Below are positions 26,582 through 36,364 of a DNA stretch of 64,000 nucleotides, piece after piece. Every line of letters begins with the position of its first letter. Within the stretch, counting starts at the first letter, position 1. Where the stretch lies: positions 186,001-250,000 of the forward strand of contig OY970164.1 of assembly GCA_963706555.1 (NCBI GenBank). Direction: 5' to 3'. The DNA is from Bog-473 sp963706555 (GTDB lineage Bacteria > Actinomycetota > Acidimicrobiia > Acidimicrobiales > RAAP-2). Below the pieces are notes generated by a model that was given only the letters and a program-made list of their open reading frames with translations, did not search any database and was not told where the DNA came from. The position numbers were made by a program, and so were the translations under genes.

Positions 26582-27491
26582 GTGACAAAGTACAAATTCG
26601 TGACATATGAAGAGATTGATGACGGAAGAATTGTCCGTATTCTCCTGAACCGCCCCGAAACTCGCAATGCTCAAAGCCCGCGGTCTGCTCGTTGACTTGA
26701 ATGAGGCCATGATGACGGCAGAGGCGAACGACGTAGTCAGGGTGATCATTCTGGGCGGAATGGGGCCAATGTTTTCATCCGGACACGACCTCGGATCTGA
26801 CCAAGCGAAACTCGAGATGTCCCGCGGACCTGACCAACACATCACGGCTCGTACGAACGGCGGCAATCGAGAGGGGGCAGAGAAGCGGATGCTCCAAGAG
26901 TGGCACTATTTCTACCAAAATACCTTACGCTGGAGGAACCTCAGAAAGATCACGCTGGCACAGGTCCACGGGACCGTTTATGCCGCCGGACTCATGCTCA
27001 TGTGGGCGTGTGATCTGATTGTTGCGGCCGACACTGCAATGTTCGCTGATCCAGTGGGGGTTCGATTGGGTATGTGCGGAATGGAATACTTCGCCCATCC
27101 GTGGGAGTTTGGACCTCGACGGGCCAAGGAGCTGATGCTTACGGGTGACTCTATATCCGCTGAGGAGGCTCACCGTATAGGTATGGTGACCAAGATCTTT
27201 ACGGAGAAGGACCTTGCCGAGAGGACGCTCTCCTATGCTCGAAGGATCGCAGCGAGGCCCACGGTCACCTCTCTCCTGATAAAGGAGTCCGTAAATCAAA
27301 CGGTAGACAATATGGGCTTTTTCAATGCTCTCCAAGCTTGCTTCACGCTTCACCAGCTCAATCACTCCCATTGGGCTGAACTGAATGAAGACGGAGTTCC
27401 TCGCGGGAAACCCGAACATGGAGTTCCCAATTGGAAAGAGGCTCCACCCGTCTCGCCGGCCGACAAGGCATCGGTCGGACCTGAGAGTTGA
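26582..27491 (+). pseudogene. Enoyl-CoA hydratase/isomerase family protein, frameshifted
   Basis: A GTG at 26582 starts MTKYKFVTYEEIDDGRIVRI and LLNRPETRNAQS. The run CCC at 26677-26679 then puts it out of frame; with one C fewer it continues SRGLLVDLNEAMM. The second frame carries the oxyanion-hole strand VRVIILGGMGPMFSSGHDLG, QVHGTVYAAGLMLMWACDLI, and FADPVGVRLGMCGMEYF to 27491. The repaired product is about 302 residues, slightly long for the family because of a C-terminal tail rich in Pro. It would hydrate an enoyl-CoA. Confidence 0.88.
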
Positions 27492-27896
27492 GGTGAGAAG
27501 GGTTTCTAGTTGAACTCGTTTCAGCCAATATTCTCGGGATTAGCCATCGGAACTATGGGAGACATGAGAGAGGGATTCCCAGCGAGGCCGGGGTCGGTGA
27601 TTCGCATAGGAGCGCTTCTCTTGAGACGCGGTTCCATGGAGGCAAGGAATGGCTCCCTTGGGAGCGAACGTCGCCCTGGTCATCATACTTTCGCAGCGGA
27701 GCAACGAAGTCATAACCAGCCAAATACAAAGGGCCTTTTGACCGGCGGTGGCGCCTTGCAGCCAAACTTCCCTCAGGCTTCGCCAGAATACGGAACGACA
27801 GATCAGGCGGCCGCTAAGTCAGAAGGTGATCGCCATCGCATTGCACTCTGCGGCGATGAACTCAACGGTCCCCCACCGTTGCTCCATTTATCATCA
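27492..27896. other. Convergent intergenic region, no supported gene
   Basis: 405 bases between the stops of the enoyl-CoA hydratase and the cyclase. A 138-codon plus-strand frame crosses it but has no recognisable motif, no ribosome-binding site and runs into the antisense of the cyclase. No strong terminator hairpin was found. Confidence 0.4.
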
Positions 27897-28886
27897 TCAC
27901 TTGATTGCCACGGCATTTGCCGGTGAGGCGACGCCGCCGACAATGGCTAAAGGCTTTGCCACAACGAGGAACTCCCAGATGCCATCCACGGAACAGTCTC
28001 GTGCCAATGGTTCGAGATTCCAAAGCTCACCGAGAGCTAATCCAAGAAGCGGAATAGCGACTCGATGAAGCATGCCAGAATGGAAGGTGCGAGTCGCTCC
28101 AGCGCGCTCTCTGGCAGACAAGAACGGTGAATCTGGCGCAGCTGGCAGTGCTTCTACCGCCAGGTTGTCGACCGCCACCAGAGGCACTCGATGATTCCAA
28201 AGCCAACTCAAGGTTTCGTGTGATTGTTCAAGCCCGGGGCTCGTAACGTTCGTTGAATAGCGCAATCGCTCGGCAACGGTCATCTCGTTGAGGACGAAAT
28301 TCACAAATCCTGTTCGGATGATTACAATCGTTCCTGGAGTGACGTCAACGCCCTGCTCCGCTACGGCTGCGTCCAGATCCGCCGCGGTAATAGCCTGAGA
28401 AGACCGACAATCAATAGGGCTCCCCGACGATTCAAGGTACCTCGCAACGTCTATGAGCACTCCTTTGCCGACTATCCCTCGCTCGGTCCAGTGGTGGATT
28501 CCAAGGTCGGGACTGCCCTCTCGAATCTCGGTATCTGCCACGCCATTATAAAACCCGTAGTCTGGATGCCGCATATGTCTAAGGCCATCGATCTGTGAGG
28601 ACCCTTGCGTATTGAAGTCATCAAGCCAGTCATCGCAGACGTCGGAGGACGTTCGCACAACCCTGTGTTTCGGCGGCGGTCTGTGGCGTACAAGGGGAGG
28701 GTCAAAAGCATCCAGAGGGAGGTCCAGATTGAATACGGCCCCCCTCCGGATGCATGCGGCGCCAGCGATTACCTGCTCTGATCCAAGGAAATTGAGAGTG
28801 CCTAATTGGTCGTTCGGTCCAAAGAGACCCCAAGCGGAGCCGGGAGGGGCATCGCTGCGGCTTAGAAGATCGTCGTATGAATGCAA
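27897..28886 (-). CDS. Cyclase-family metal hydrolase (kynurenine formamidase-like)
   Basis: A 329-residue member of the Cyclase (PF04199) family of metal-dependent hydrolases. The opening GSAWGLFGPNDQLGTLNFL is typical of its actinobacterial branch, and the metal region is SSQIDGLRHMRH followed by FYNGV, a variant of the HxGTHxDxxxH motif in which Gln-Ile-Asp-Gly-x-x-His replaces the first part. GVLIDVARYL and TPGTIVIIRTGF match later strands. The family opens amides or lactones. It is convergent with the enoyl-CoA hydratase gene. Substrate unknown. Confidence 0.88.
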   Translation of the reverse strand: MHSYDDLLSRSDAPPGSAWGLFGPNDQLGTLNFLGSEQVIAGAACIRRGAVFNLDLPLDAFDPPLVRHRPPPKHRVVRTSSDVCDDWLDDFNTQGSSQIDGLRHMRHPDYGFYNGVADTEIREGSPDLGIHHWTERGIVGKGVLIDVARYLESSGSPIDCRSSQAITAADLDAAVAEQGVDVTPGTIVIIRTGFVNFVLNEMTVAERLRYSTNVTSPGLEQSHETLSWLWNHRVPLVAVDNLAVEALPAAPDSPFLSARERAGATRTFHSGMLHRVAIPLLGLALGELWNLEPLARDCSVDGIWEFLVVAKPLAIVGGVASPANAVAIK

Positions 28887-29281
28887 TCGAACCCAAACCT
28901 CTTACGCTCAAAAACAAATCTAACCTGTGAAGAAGATTGCTCATACACACGATACCAAACCCGCCTGAAGTTGGCTCTTTTTTTTGAGGGTCTGCTGATT
29001 CAGTGGGTGGGTCGATTATGGGCTTGACAATTAGGTGGAGGCGGGCCGTAGCCCCTCGGCCTACTACTGGGTTGCACGAGCAGACCGAACTCGTTCGCCA
29101 CCGGAAACAGGGACCGGACTCGTCATCCGACGAGGTACTGGAAACGCGCAGCTGTTCTCATAAATTGGATGCATTGCAATGAGTACAAACAAAGGGGGCG
29201 CCAATTAGTTGTTGACGGTTTGGACTCGCGCATCCGTCGAAGCTCGAGTCGTGCATGGCCGTTTGAAATACAGTCGACAAC
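28887..29281. other. Divergent intergenic region
   Basis: 395 bases between the cyclase and aminotransferase starts, expected to contain both promoters. It contains an eight-T run at 28977-28984 but no hairpin I trust. Short frames in it have no family features. Confidence 0.4.
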
Positions 29282-30715
29282 ATGCCAGTACCGATAGATG
29301 AGGGATTTGAAAGAGGGCCACAATCTGACGAACACCCCACAATGAAATCGGAGTCATTGCACCGAAGAGAGGCGATTCCGGTTGAGCAAGTGCGCGAAAC
29401 GGACCGCTCGTACGTCTTCCATTCTTGGTCGGCGCAGGCCCTTATCGATCCGCTACCTATAGCTGGTGCCGCTGGATGCCATTTCTGGGACTACGAAGGT
29501 AAGCGGTACCTCGACTTCTCATCCCAACTGGTGAACATCAACATCGGCTATCAACATCCGAAACTCGTCGCCGCCATTCAGGCCCAAGCTGGAACTCTTT
29601 GCACCATCCAGCCGTTGTTCGCCAATGATGTGCGCGGTGAGGCGTCTCGACTCATTGCTGACCTGGCACCCGGAGACCTCAACCAAGTCTTCTTTACCAA
29701 TGGGGGCGCCGAGGCTAACGACCACGCATTGCGGTTAGCTCGCCTGCACACCGGCCGCCACAAGGTTCTGGCTGCTTACCGCAGCTACCACGGGGCGACG
29801 GCCGGCGCCATCGCCCTTACCGGGGAACCTCGGCGGTGGCCCTCGGAACCTGGGTTACCCGGGATCATCCACTATTGGGGCCCATATCTGTATCGGTCGT
29901 CGTTCTACGCCGCCGATGAAGCCCAGGAATCGTTACGGGCATTGACGCATCTCCGTGATTTGGTCGAGTTCGAAGGACCAGACGCGATCGCAGCGATAAT
30001 TCTTGAGACGGTCGTAGGCACCAACGGCATCCTTGTACCACCTGAAGGTTACCTCGCAGGCGTACGAGATCTTTGTCATGAATTCGGGATCGTCATGATC
30101 GCCGACGAGGTCATGAGTGGCTTCGGACGTTGCGGAGAATGGTTTGCTATTGACCGATGGGGGGTCACACCCGACCTCATCACCTTTGCCAAGGGTGTGA
30201 ACTCAGGGTATGTCCCGCTCGGTGGTGTAATCATCTCTGACCGGATCGCCTCTTCATTTCAAACGACGCCGTACCCAGGAGGCCTGACGTACTCAGGTCA
30301 TCCGCTCGCATGTGCCGCCGTCGTAGCGTCAATTGGGATATTTCGAGAAGAGGGCATCCTCGAAAATGCACGGCACATCGGCACAGAGGTCTTGGGCACC
30401 CGGCTAAACGAGCTTGCTCAGCGCCATCCCTCGGTGGGCGATGTGCGCGGCATTGGAGTTTTCTGGGCGCTCGAACTTGTTCGTGACCGTCACACCCGCG
30501 AACCCCTCGTTCCATTCAACGCCTCCGGGGTAGACTCTATGCCAATGATCGAATTCGCAGCTGCCTGCAAACAACGCGGTTTGTGGCCATTCACACACTT
30601 CAATCGAACTCATGTCGTACCACCTTGCACGATCACCGAATGCGAAGCACTCGTTGGTTTAGATATCCTTGATCAGGCTCTGGACGTGGCGGACCGATAC
30701 TACTCTGGCGTTTGA
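29282..30715 (+). CDS. Class III pyridoxal-phosphate aminotransferase
   Basis: A 477-residue omega-type aminotransferase. FWDYEGKRYLDFSSQLVNIN is the N-terminal strand region, FFTNGGAEANDHALRLAR binds the cofactor phosphate, IADEVMSGFGRCGEWF holds the conserved Asp, and the cofactor lysine is Lys304 in TFAKGVNSGYVPLGG. The family moves amino groups between omega-amino acids or amines and 2-oxo acids. The ATG at 29282 lacks a clear ribosome-binding site; an ATG at 29342 would drop 20 residues that are not conserved. It stands alone on the plus strand. Confidence 0.94.
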   Translation: MPVPIDEGFERGPQSDEHPTMKSESLHRREAIPVEQVRETDRSYVFHSWSAQALIDPLPIAGAAGCHFWDYEGKRYLDFSSQLVNINIGYQHPKLVAAIQAQAGTLCTIQPLFANDVRGEASRLIADLAPGDLNQVFFTNGGAEANDHALRLARLHTGRHKVLAAYRSYHGATAGAIALTGEPRRWPSEPGLPGIIHYWGPYLYRSSFYAADEAQESLRALTHLRDLVEFEGPDAIAAIILETVVGTNGILVPPEGYLAGVRDLCHEFGIVMIADEVMSGFGRCGEWFAIDRWGVTPDLITFAKGVNSGYVPLGGVIISDRIASSFQTTPYPGGLTYSGHPLACAAVVASIGIFREEGILENARHIGTEVLGTRLNELAQRHPSVGDVRGIGVFWALELVRDRHTREPLVPFNASGVDSMPMIEFAAACKQRGLWPFTHFNRTHVVPPCTITECEALVGLDILDQALDVADRYYSGV

Positions 30716-30959
30716 ATTCCTTCGCGGTCGGCGTACAGTTCACGCATCAACTGGTGTGGTCACGTGGATTCATTTGCAGCATCTGAGCAGTGAGGGAGCC
30801 TACGGCGAACTCCGGTCTGCGTACCGGTCACAGAAGGCCGCAACGGCAGAAGATGGGTTTGGGCCTACCGGTCCGGGCATGACCGAGCCGTCAGTATTGA
30901 CGAACTTCGGGTATCCAAAGACTTCGCCGTAGTCGTTAACCGGGCCCCTGGCCGTTGGT

Positions 30960-31395
30960 GCGTCGTAGAAGCGCTCGACCGCGAACTCGCGGAACTCGAC
31001 GAGCGAATCGAGGCGCTCTTGGTCGCCACGGTTCCTGAACTGCTGGAGATCTTAGCTTAGGGGTCGGCCCGACACTACAGCCGTTCTCGTGATGGCAGCC
31101 GGCGACAACCCCGAGCGACTCCACTCAGAAGCGGCCGGGGCCCATCTGCGGGCGTGGCTCCGGTGCCGGCGGGTTCGGGCAAAACCAACGGCAAGGTCAA
31201 TGCCAGCGACGGCGGCGACCGCCAGGCCAACAGCGCGCTTTGGCGCATCGTCATCGTCCGTATCGCGCATGACCCCGAGACTCGGGCTTACTTCGACCGT
31301 CGCGTCAAAGAGGGACGCAGCAAGAGAGGTCATCCGGATCTTGAAGCGCTATGTTGCCCGTGAGGTCTACCGCTATCTGCCTCGCGGCCAAATCA
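30960..31395 (+). pseudogene. IS110/IS116-family transposase remnant
   Basis: In at least three frames the plus strand reads VVEALDRELAELDERIEALL, PDTTAVLVMAAGDNPERLHS, then VPAGSGKTNGKVNAS, GGDRQANSALWRIVIVRIA and EVIRILKRYVAREVYRYLP. This is the second half of an IS110-family transposase (Tnp2 domain and C-terminal helix), in order. Stops and shifts make it inactive and the N-terminal RuvC-like half is missing. The 240 bases before it hold no supported gene. Confidence 0.87.
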
Positions 31396-31639
31396 CCGGG
31401 CTGAGGGTCTGTCAGGCCCGAACGTCCAATGCGCGCTCCTTGCTTCGCGACGATTGGTCCCGAGGAAGGACGATGAGGCACAGTGGGAATCTGGCTGCGA
31501 AGCAGTCTTGGCTCATTCCAAGTTTATCGGCTAGTGAGCCACTTGCCCTATGGGTTTCATGGATGGGGAGCGCGAGGCACAAGCAACCCGAAATCCCTGG
31601 TCCGACCACATGGGAACTCGTACAGCCGGAGCGGGCAAT

Positions 31640-32281
31640 ATGCAGCCTATGGGTCACGTGGAATCGGTGGCTGAGACTGATGTAGCCCTGATCAGGGATT
31701 CCCTTACTAATTCCGGCCAGTTCGGTCTCATCTTCAAGCGGCATGCGGGAGAACTCTGGCGATACCTGGCCTGCCGAGTCGAACCATCTGTTATCGACGA
31801 CCTCCTGTCCGAAGCCTTCATCATTGCCTTTCGGACTCGCCACCGATTCGACGCCTCCTATTCCGACGCTCGTCCGTGGCTATTCGGGATCACGGTAAAC
31901 GTCATTCACCACCACCGTCGTTCGGAAGGCAGGCGCTTCGCGATGCAGCGACGGGTGGCTGACGCAACGCACAAAGGCGGCATCGAACTGGACGAGGCGG
32001 ACGAGGTTCTCAGGATTGTTGACCGACAAGGTCAAGCGGAAGCGGTGAGAGCGATTCTTACCCAAATCGACGAAAAGTTCGTGGACGTTCTGCTTCTCTC
32101 CGCGGGTTACCAGTTGAGCTACGAAGAGATTGCCAGATCGCTCCAGATCCCTCTGGGCACGGTCCGGTCCAGGCTGTCACGCGGCAGAACGCAACTTCGG
32201 GAACTGATTGGCAATTCTGCACAATCGCTTGAAGGTCATGCCCCCGACCCTCGCGTACTGGAGGAGGATCCAGATGCCTAA
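31640..32281 (+). CDS. ECF-type RNA polymerase sigma factor
   Basis: About 213 residues. Region 2 is seen in LWRYLACRVEPSVIDDLLSE and AFIIAFRTRHRFDA; region 4 in VLLLSAGYQLSYEEIARSLQ followed by PLGTVRSRLSRGRTQL, a standard helix-turn-helix. I prefer the ATG at 31640, eight bases after GGAG; upstream in-frame starts at 31550 and 31610 add a non-conserved tail. Its stop overlaps the start of the next gene (ATG at 32274), so sigma factor and the membrane protein behind it form a sigma/anti-sigma-like pair. It would redirect transcription in response to an extracellular signal. Confidence 0.9.
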   Translation: MQPMGHVESVAETDVALIRDSLTNSGQFGLIFKRHAGELWRYLACRVEPSVIDDLLSEAFIIAFRTRHRFDASYSDARPWLFGITVNVIHHHRRSEGRRFAMQRRVADATHKGGIELDEADEVLRIVDRQGQAEAVRAILTQIDEKFVDVLLLSAGYQLSYEEIARSLQIPLGTVRSRLSRGRTQLRELIGNSAQSLEGHAPDPRVLEEDPDA

Positions 32282-33718
32282 CGAGATTGACGTCTTCCAA
32301 CATTTGGTCGAGGAGGTTCCCTCCCCATCTGCGGGCCAGGTCGAGACTGTGTACCAACGGCTAGTAGCTGAAATGGATCGTGAGATCACGGATGGAGCGC
32401 GCGCTCGGGACGAGCCAGGCACCACTCGCCGTAGCCGGACCAGATCCCGGCGACGGATGGTTTGGATGTCCTTGGCGGCGGCAATCCTCATCCTTGCTGC
32501 CGTCGTAGTACCCAGATTGCTCGGGGCAACACACCGTCACTGCAACACGCTGGCGCTAAAGCAAACCCGGTTGTCCAGTCACCGTGGAAGTTGACTGCGA
32601 GCATTACGAATCCATCTTGGCAAGTAGCAGCAACCGTCGGCTCTAACCCATACCGTGTCATCTGTCCAACCGAGTCCATCTGTTACACCACTGGGTTCGG
32701 GTCCTCGAGCCCTAATTCTGCGGCATCACCTCAGCCGAATATCGAGGTGTCTGACGATGGAGGACAATCCTGGCATAGCTCATCATTGCCGGTGGAACAC
32801 GCGATCGCCCTTGGGGGCTTGACCTGCCCCAGCGAGTACACGTGCATGTTCTCTGGGACGATCTCTGGCGGACATTTCGCTTCTGTCATGTTCAGCACCG
32901 TCGACGGGGGCCAAAGTTGGACTTCACTCCCGCTCTCTGATTTTTCGGGGAGCACGCCAGAGCTGTCATGTGCGTCGGCTCTCGTCTGCGTGGCCATTGA
33001 AAGCAAAGCAGGACCTCCCGGACAGGGGGGCCTCGAAGACATCACTGCAGTTACAGCCGATGGCGGTCAGCACTGGACCGATCATTCACTTCCTGGGACA
33101 TTCAGAGCCGTTGCTCTTGACTGCGTGACGAGCGGTGAGTGCATTGCCGTCGGGCAGTCTCCGCCCAGCTACAAGGTCACTTCACCAAAGGATCTCGATG
33201 CGTCGGCCTCTGCTATTTACAGCACTGATGGTGGTGCGACGTGGAGCACTGGTGCGATCCGCTCCCCAGGGTCGTTCGTTGATCAACTCTCATGTTCGGA
33301 CAGCCAAGATTGTATGGCCTTGGAACATCCCAACGGTGCTTCGGGATGGGACAACACCGTCATTGTGACTAATGACGGGGGAAGGACATGGACCAGTGCT
33401 GCTCCTGTCGCCTCTGGTTCGGTCGCCCTGACCTCGATAGCCTGCGCGACAGCATCGAATTGCTGGGTTTCAGGCGCTCTGCTCCCACCCGGATCCTTAG
33501 GCGACGATTATTCGGGTGCCACTGGAGTCATCCTCGATACGAACGATGCCGGGGCGACATGGCAGAATGATCAGCTACCCACAATCCAGTATTCAGCGAT
33601 CCCGTTGGTGGAGTCGATTAGCTGCCCGATGAGAAACGGTTGCACTGCTCTCGCCGCCAACTCCTCTTCATCCCCTGGTACTGGTTCGCAACTTGTCCTC
33701 GCTGACCGTGGCGATTAG
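32274..33718 (+). pseudogene. Membrane-anchored BNR-repeat (beta-propeller) protein, possible anti-sigma partner; frameshifted
   Basis: The ATG at 32274 overlaps the sigma gene. The first frame gives a cytoplasmic segment of about 65 residues (MPNEIDVFQHLVEEVPSPSA), a basic stop-transfer and one membrane span (MVWMSLAAAILILAAVVVP). It leaves frame at the four-G run 32523-32526; one extra G joins it to the second frame. That frame has six Asp-box repeats, DDGGQSWHS, VDGGQSWTS, ADGGQHWTD, TDGGATWST, NDGGRTWTS and NDAGATWQN. Each is preceded by a Cys pair such as CPTESIC, CPSEYTC and CSDSQDC. The repaired product is about 481 residues: an inside helix region, one span and an outside propeller. 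The cytoplasmic part has no clear zinc anti-sigma motif. Confidence 0.82.
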
Positions 33719-34227
33719 CCTTCGAGCCTCGCACGGACGCCCAGAATATACTGGGGGTGTCTGCCTCAGTTCGCCGGTTGGGTGTCACGTGACACCCCGG
33801 TCAGGATCAGCAGGGCGATTAGGGCTCTCCACCGTCTCCCTAAGGGAGGAGTTCAATCATCGGCCCATCTAATCTGGTCAGGCCGCCGATGGCGGATACA
33901 TCCCCTTTCAGAGGCTGAGGTCCCGAAGGTCGCCTCGATATGCGCAACAAAAGACTGCCGTATCTCCTGGAAGGCCGCGTCGGCTTATGGACCGGTCGTC
34001 GCACGCGAGGTCTACGCACTTCTGCCTCACGACAAACTAAGACTTGACACCCATAGGAGCATCAGCGGGGGCCGTAGAGCGGGTTACGGATTCGCTCCCC
34101 GCCCTACCAGCGCCTCGACTCGACTCGAAGCGCTAAATTCATGATCGTCGAGTCCTGTCTTCGTGAGATCGATTGATCGCTCGTGGTTGTGAACGGTAAC
34201 CGTCCGACTAGCGTCCAGGCAAGGGCC
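33719..34227. other. Gap with a probable second IS110 scrap
   Basis: The plus-strand piece near 33975-34035 reads AYGPVVAREVYALLPHD, resembling RYVAREVYRYLPRG at the end of the IS110 remnant at 30960-31395. It may be the tail of another decayed copy. The rest of the 509 bases shows no gene I can support. Confidence 0.4.
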
Positions 34228-35697
34228 TCACGTTTTGGGGGCCCGAATCTTCGATGCCGAGGCCTTCGGACGAGCGTCAACAAATACGATTCGAAAGTCC
34301 AGTGCAGCCTTCTCGCCAATCTCTTTCGCCAGTTCAGTCGCCCGCAGAACGAAAACCTCAGAACAATCTCGATCCGAGAACTGTACGACGACGAAATACC
34401 CAACGTCGCAACCCTGAGCTCGCTGATATGTAATCAGTTGGTTCTCTTCGTTCATCCAAAAGGATGAGCTCTTTGCATATTTAATTTCGATGAGTACTTT
34501 CTTGGACGGCGCCGATCCAGTACTGACTTTGAAATCGACCGGCCCTCGGCCAGTCTCTGCTTCAGGAGTTAAATCAACATTGCGGTCGCCGCACGCCATC
34601 CTTGCCGAATTCCAGAATAGGACCTGAGCGTCTGGTTCTGGGCGGTTCTTCTGGTCCGTCCACAAAAGGGTCCAACCCTTGGCGCTTTCTACGCACTCCT
34701 TGTAGTTGAGGACCAGCCTCTCCACGAAGGCCGCGAGGGTTGTTTTATCATTGGGACTTGCGCCACCGTCGAATGAGTCGGCGATGCGCTTTGCATCGTC
34801 ATATTTCTTGACCACATATTTTGGATCGTTCCTGACGTCGTACGCTGGCTTAGGCGACTGCTCGAGGTGCTCGATGTACTTGCGAAGGAGGTCAGGCTTC
34901 CGCTTAGCCAACTGAATTAGCTTGCGCTTGTCCAGCACTTGGCCAATCTCAAAATTTAGGTCCGCCCGAAGTTGTTCGTTTTCAGCCGACGTTGCGAATG
35001 ACCAAAAGTCGTCAACATCAACCGTGGGCATCGTTCGGAGAAAACTATTGGGTGTCAACAGCACGCCAATGGGTCTTCCAGCTTGAGCAGTTGCGTGTGG
35101 GTTGATCGGAAGTTCAATCTTTCCGGGTAGCCACCGCATCTTGTCTGGGTCCCAGTTCGCATTTACTACTGGGAATGTCTTCATGGGAACGTCAAACTCG
35201 GAGCAAATCTGCTGGGTGTAGGTGATGAAGTCAGACTTCAAAATATTGCAAGTGATGTCGCCGATCCGGTCGGCTCCAATTTGTTCACCAAAGAGAGCGA
35301 TCTCTTCGAAGTGCTTGAGGTTCTCAATTCCGTTCTTGATTGCCACGGCCGCACCCTGCAGCATGCCCTCCTTAAGTTTCTTTGCCGAGCCTCGTCCCAA
35401 AACGGAATCTTTACTCACTCCAAGACAGAACTCAGGAGGCTCAGGGAACATGAGGAGCCCCTCTGCTTTCCGGAAGGCTGGCGTGGCTTTCTTGAATGAA
35501 CAGCTGCTCAGAAGCTCCAAAACCATTCCGAAAAACTTCATAAGGCGCTCATGACCACCCGTCCAGTCGGGGTCCTCCGTCGAGAAGATAAGAAACGGAT
35601 CGACGTAGAGGTGCGTATCCTCAGTCAGAAGTGGGTCAAACCAGTCCGGGTCACCAGTTACGCCGATCCCATATCGCTCGCTAAATCGTTCCGGCAA
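34228..35697 (-). CDS. Orphan PD-(D/E)XK-type nuclease-like protein
   Basis: A 489-residue protein of no family I can name. It opens MPERFSERYGIGVTGDPDWF and has a long helical middle. Near the C-terminus GPVDFKVSTG (Asp388) followed by VLIEIKYAK (Glu404, Lys406) fits the D...ExK core of PD-(D/E)XK nucleases, and ENQLITYQRAQGCDVGYFVV continues like the last strand and helix of that fold. GC is lower than its neighbours. It is divergent from a 59-codon gene 69 bases away. Stand-alone proteins of this shape are often defence nucleases, but that is inference. Confidence 0.72.
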   Translation of the reverse strand: MPERFSERYGIGVTGDPDWFDPLLTEDTHLYVDPFLIFSTEDPDWTGGHERLMKFFGMVLELLSSCSFKKATPAFRKAEGLLMFPEPPEFCLGVSKDSVLGRGSAKKLKEGMLQGAAVAIKNGIENLKHFEEIALFGEQIGADRIGDITCNILKSDFITYTQQICSEFDVPMKTFPVVNANWDPDKMRWLPGKIELPINPHATAQAGRPIGVLLTPNSFLRTMPTVDVDDFWSFATSAENEQLRADLNFEIGQVLDKRKLIQLAKRKPDLLRKYIEHLEQSPKPAYDVRNDPKYVVKKYDDAKRIADSFDGGASPNDKTTLAAFVERLVLNYKECVESAKGWTLLWTDQKNRPEPDAQVLFWNSARMACGDRNVDLTPEAETGRGPVDFKVSTGSAPSKKVLIEIKYAKSSSFWMNEENQLITYQRAQGCDVGYFVVVQFSDRDCSEVFVLRATELAKEIGEKAALDFRIVFVDARPKASASKIRAPKT

Positions 35698-35766
35698 AAT
35701 AACCCCACTGATACCAGCTTCAAACCAATATGCTACCCGTATTGCGCACCTGGAGGAAGGCGATAT

Positions 35767-35946
35767 ATGCCTACGTACAAGGTCACATTCCTAGACAAGA
35801 CGGAGGAGGACGTCGAGGCTGATGAATACCAGTATGAACGCCCATGGGTGGTGTTCTACGAGAAGGATTCTGATCTACCAATCAACCGTGTAGACATTCT
35901 TCGGCTAAAGGAAAACAGGGTGACGCGGATCGAATTGGTTCGGTAG
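35767..35946 (+). CDS. Small hypothetical protein (59 residues)
   Basis: ATG at 35767 is preceded by an excellent GGAGGAAGG site. The product (start MPTYKVTFLDKTEEDVEADE) is acidic in the middle, ends RLKENRVTRIELVR, and is predicted to be mostly beta strand. It resembles the small beta-barrel-like proteins sometimes found by nuclease or toxin genes, but I know no family. It is divergent from the PD-(D/E)XK gene. Confidence 0.7.
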   Translation: MPTYKVTFLDKTEEDVEADEYQYERPWVVFYEKDSDLPINRVDILRLKENRVTRIELVR

Positions 35947-36364
35947 GTATCTTATGCTGATGAGTCCAGGTGCAGGTCTCACCTGGACAACGGGACCGAT
36001 ATGGACGCCGACTTGGGCGATGATGCTGTTCGGTTGGCTCGGGCTACGAATTCCGGACTGAGGTCGATACCACGGTCAACGTGACCAAAAGCGACGAAAC
36101 GAGCAAGACCCCGACCAGTCCCATATCAAGCACAGTTCGTCGCCGCCCTTTGCGAATCCTTCGGCGGCCAGCTCTCGGACTCGAGAGGGCGTTCTTCCCG
36201 AAGTACACGACCGGTGTATACGCAGGATCTCGTTTACTTCTACGAACTGGCGCGCTTTCCGGCTAAAGCCGACTTCTTATGAAAGAGCAATCCCAGATAC
36301 AGCTTTGAGCATTGAGCATTGAGCATTGAGCATTGAGCATTGAGCATTGACACGCTCCCTGGGA
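35947..36364. other. Gap holding a heptamer repeat
   Basis: Besides the tandem repeat at 36305-36350 I see no gene. Plus-strand frames here lack start signals and family features. Confidence 0.45.
36305..36350. repeat. Tandem 7-bp repeat, TTGAGCA x 6
   Basis: Six perfect copies of TTGAGCA in a row, followed by a partial TTGA. It starts 15 bases beyond the 3' end of the exported-protein gene that stops at 36365. A 7-bp unit shifts the frame with each copy change, so it would act as a variable tract if translated; here it is downstream of a stop. Confidence 0.95.

Noticed and set aside
36305..36350. CRISPR array
   Set aside because: The repeats are 7 bp and directly abutting with no spacers.
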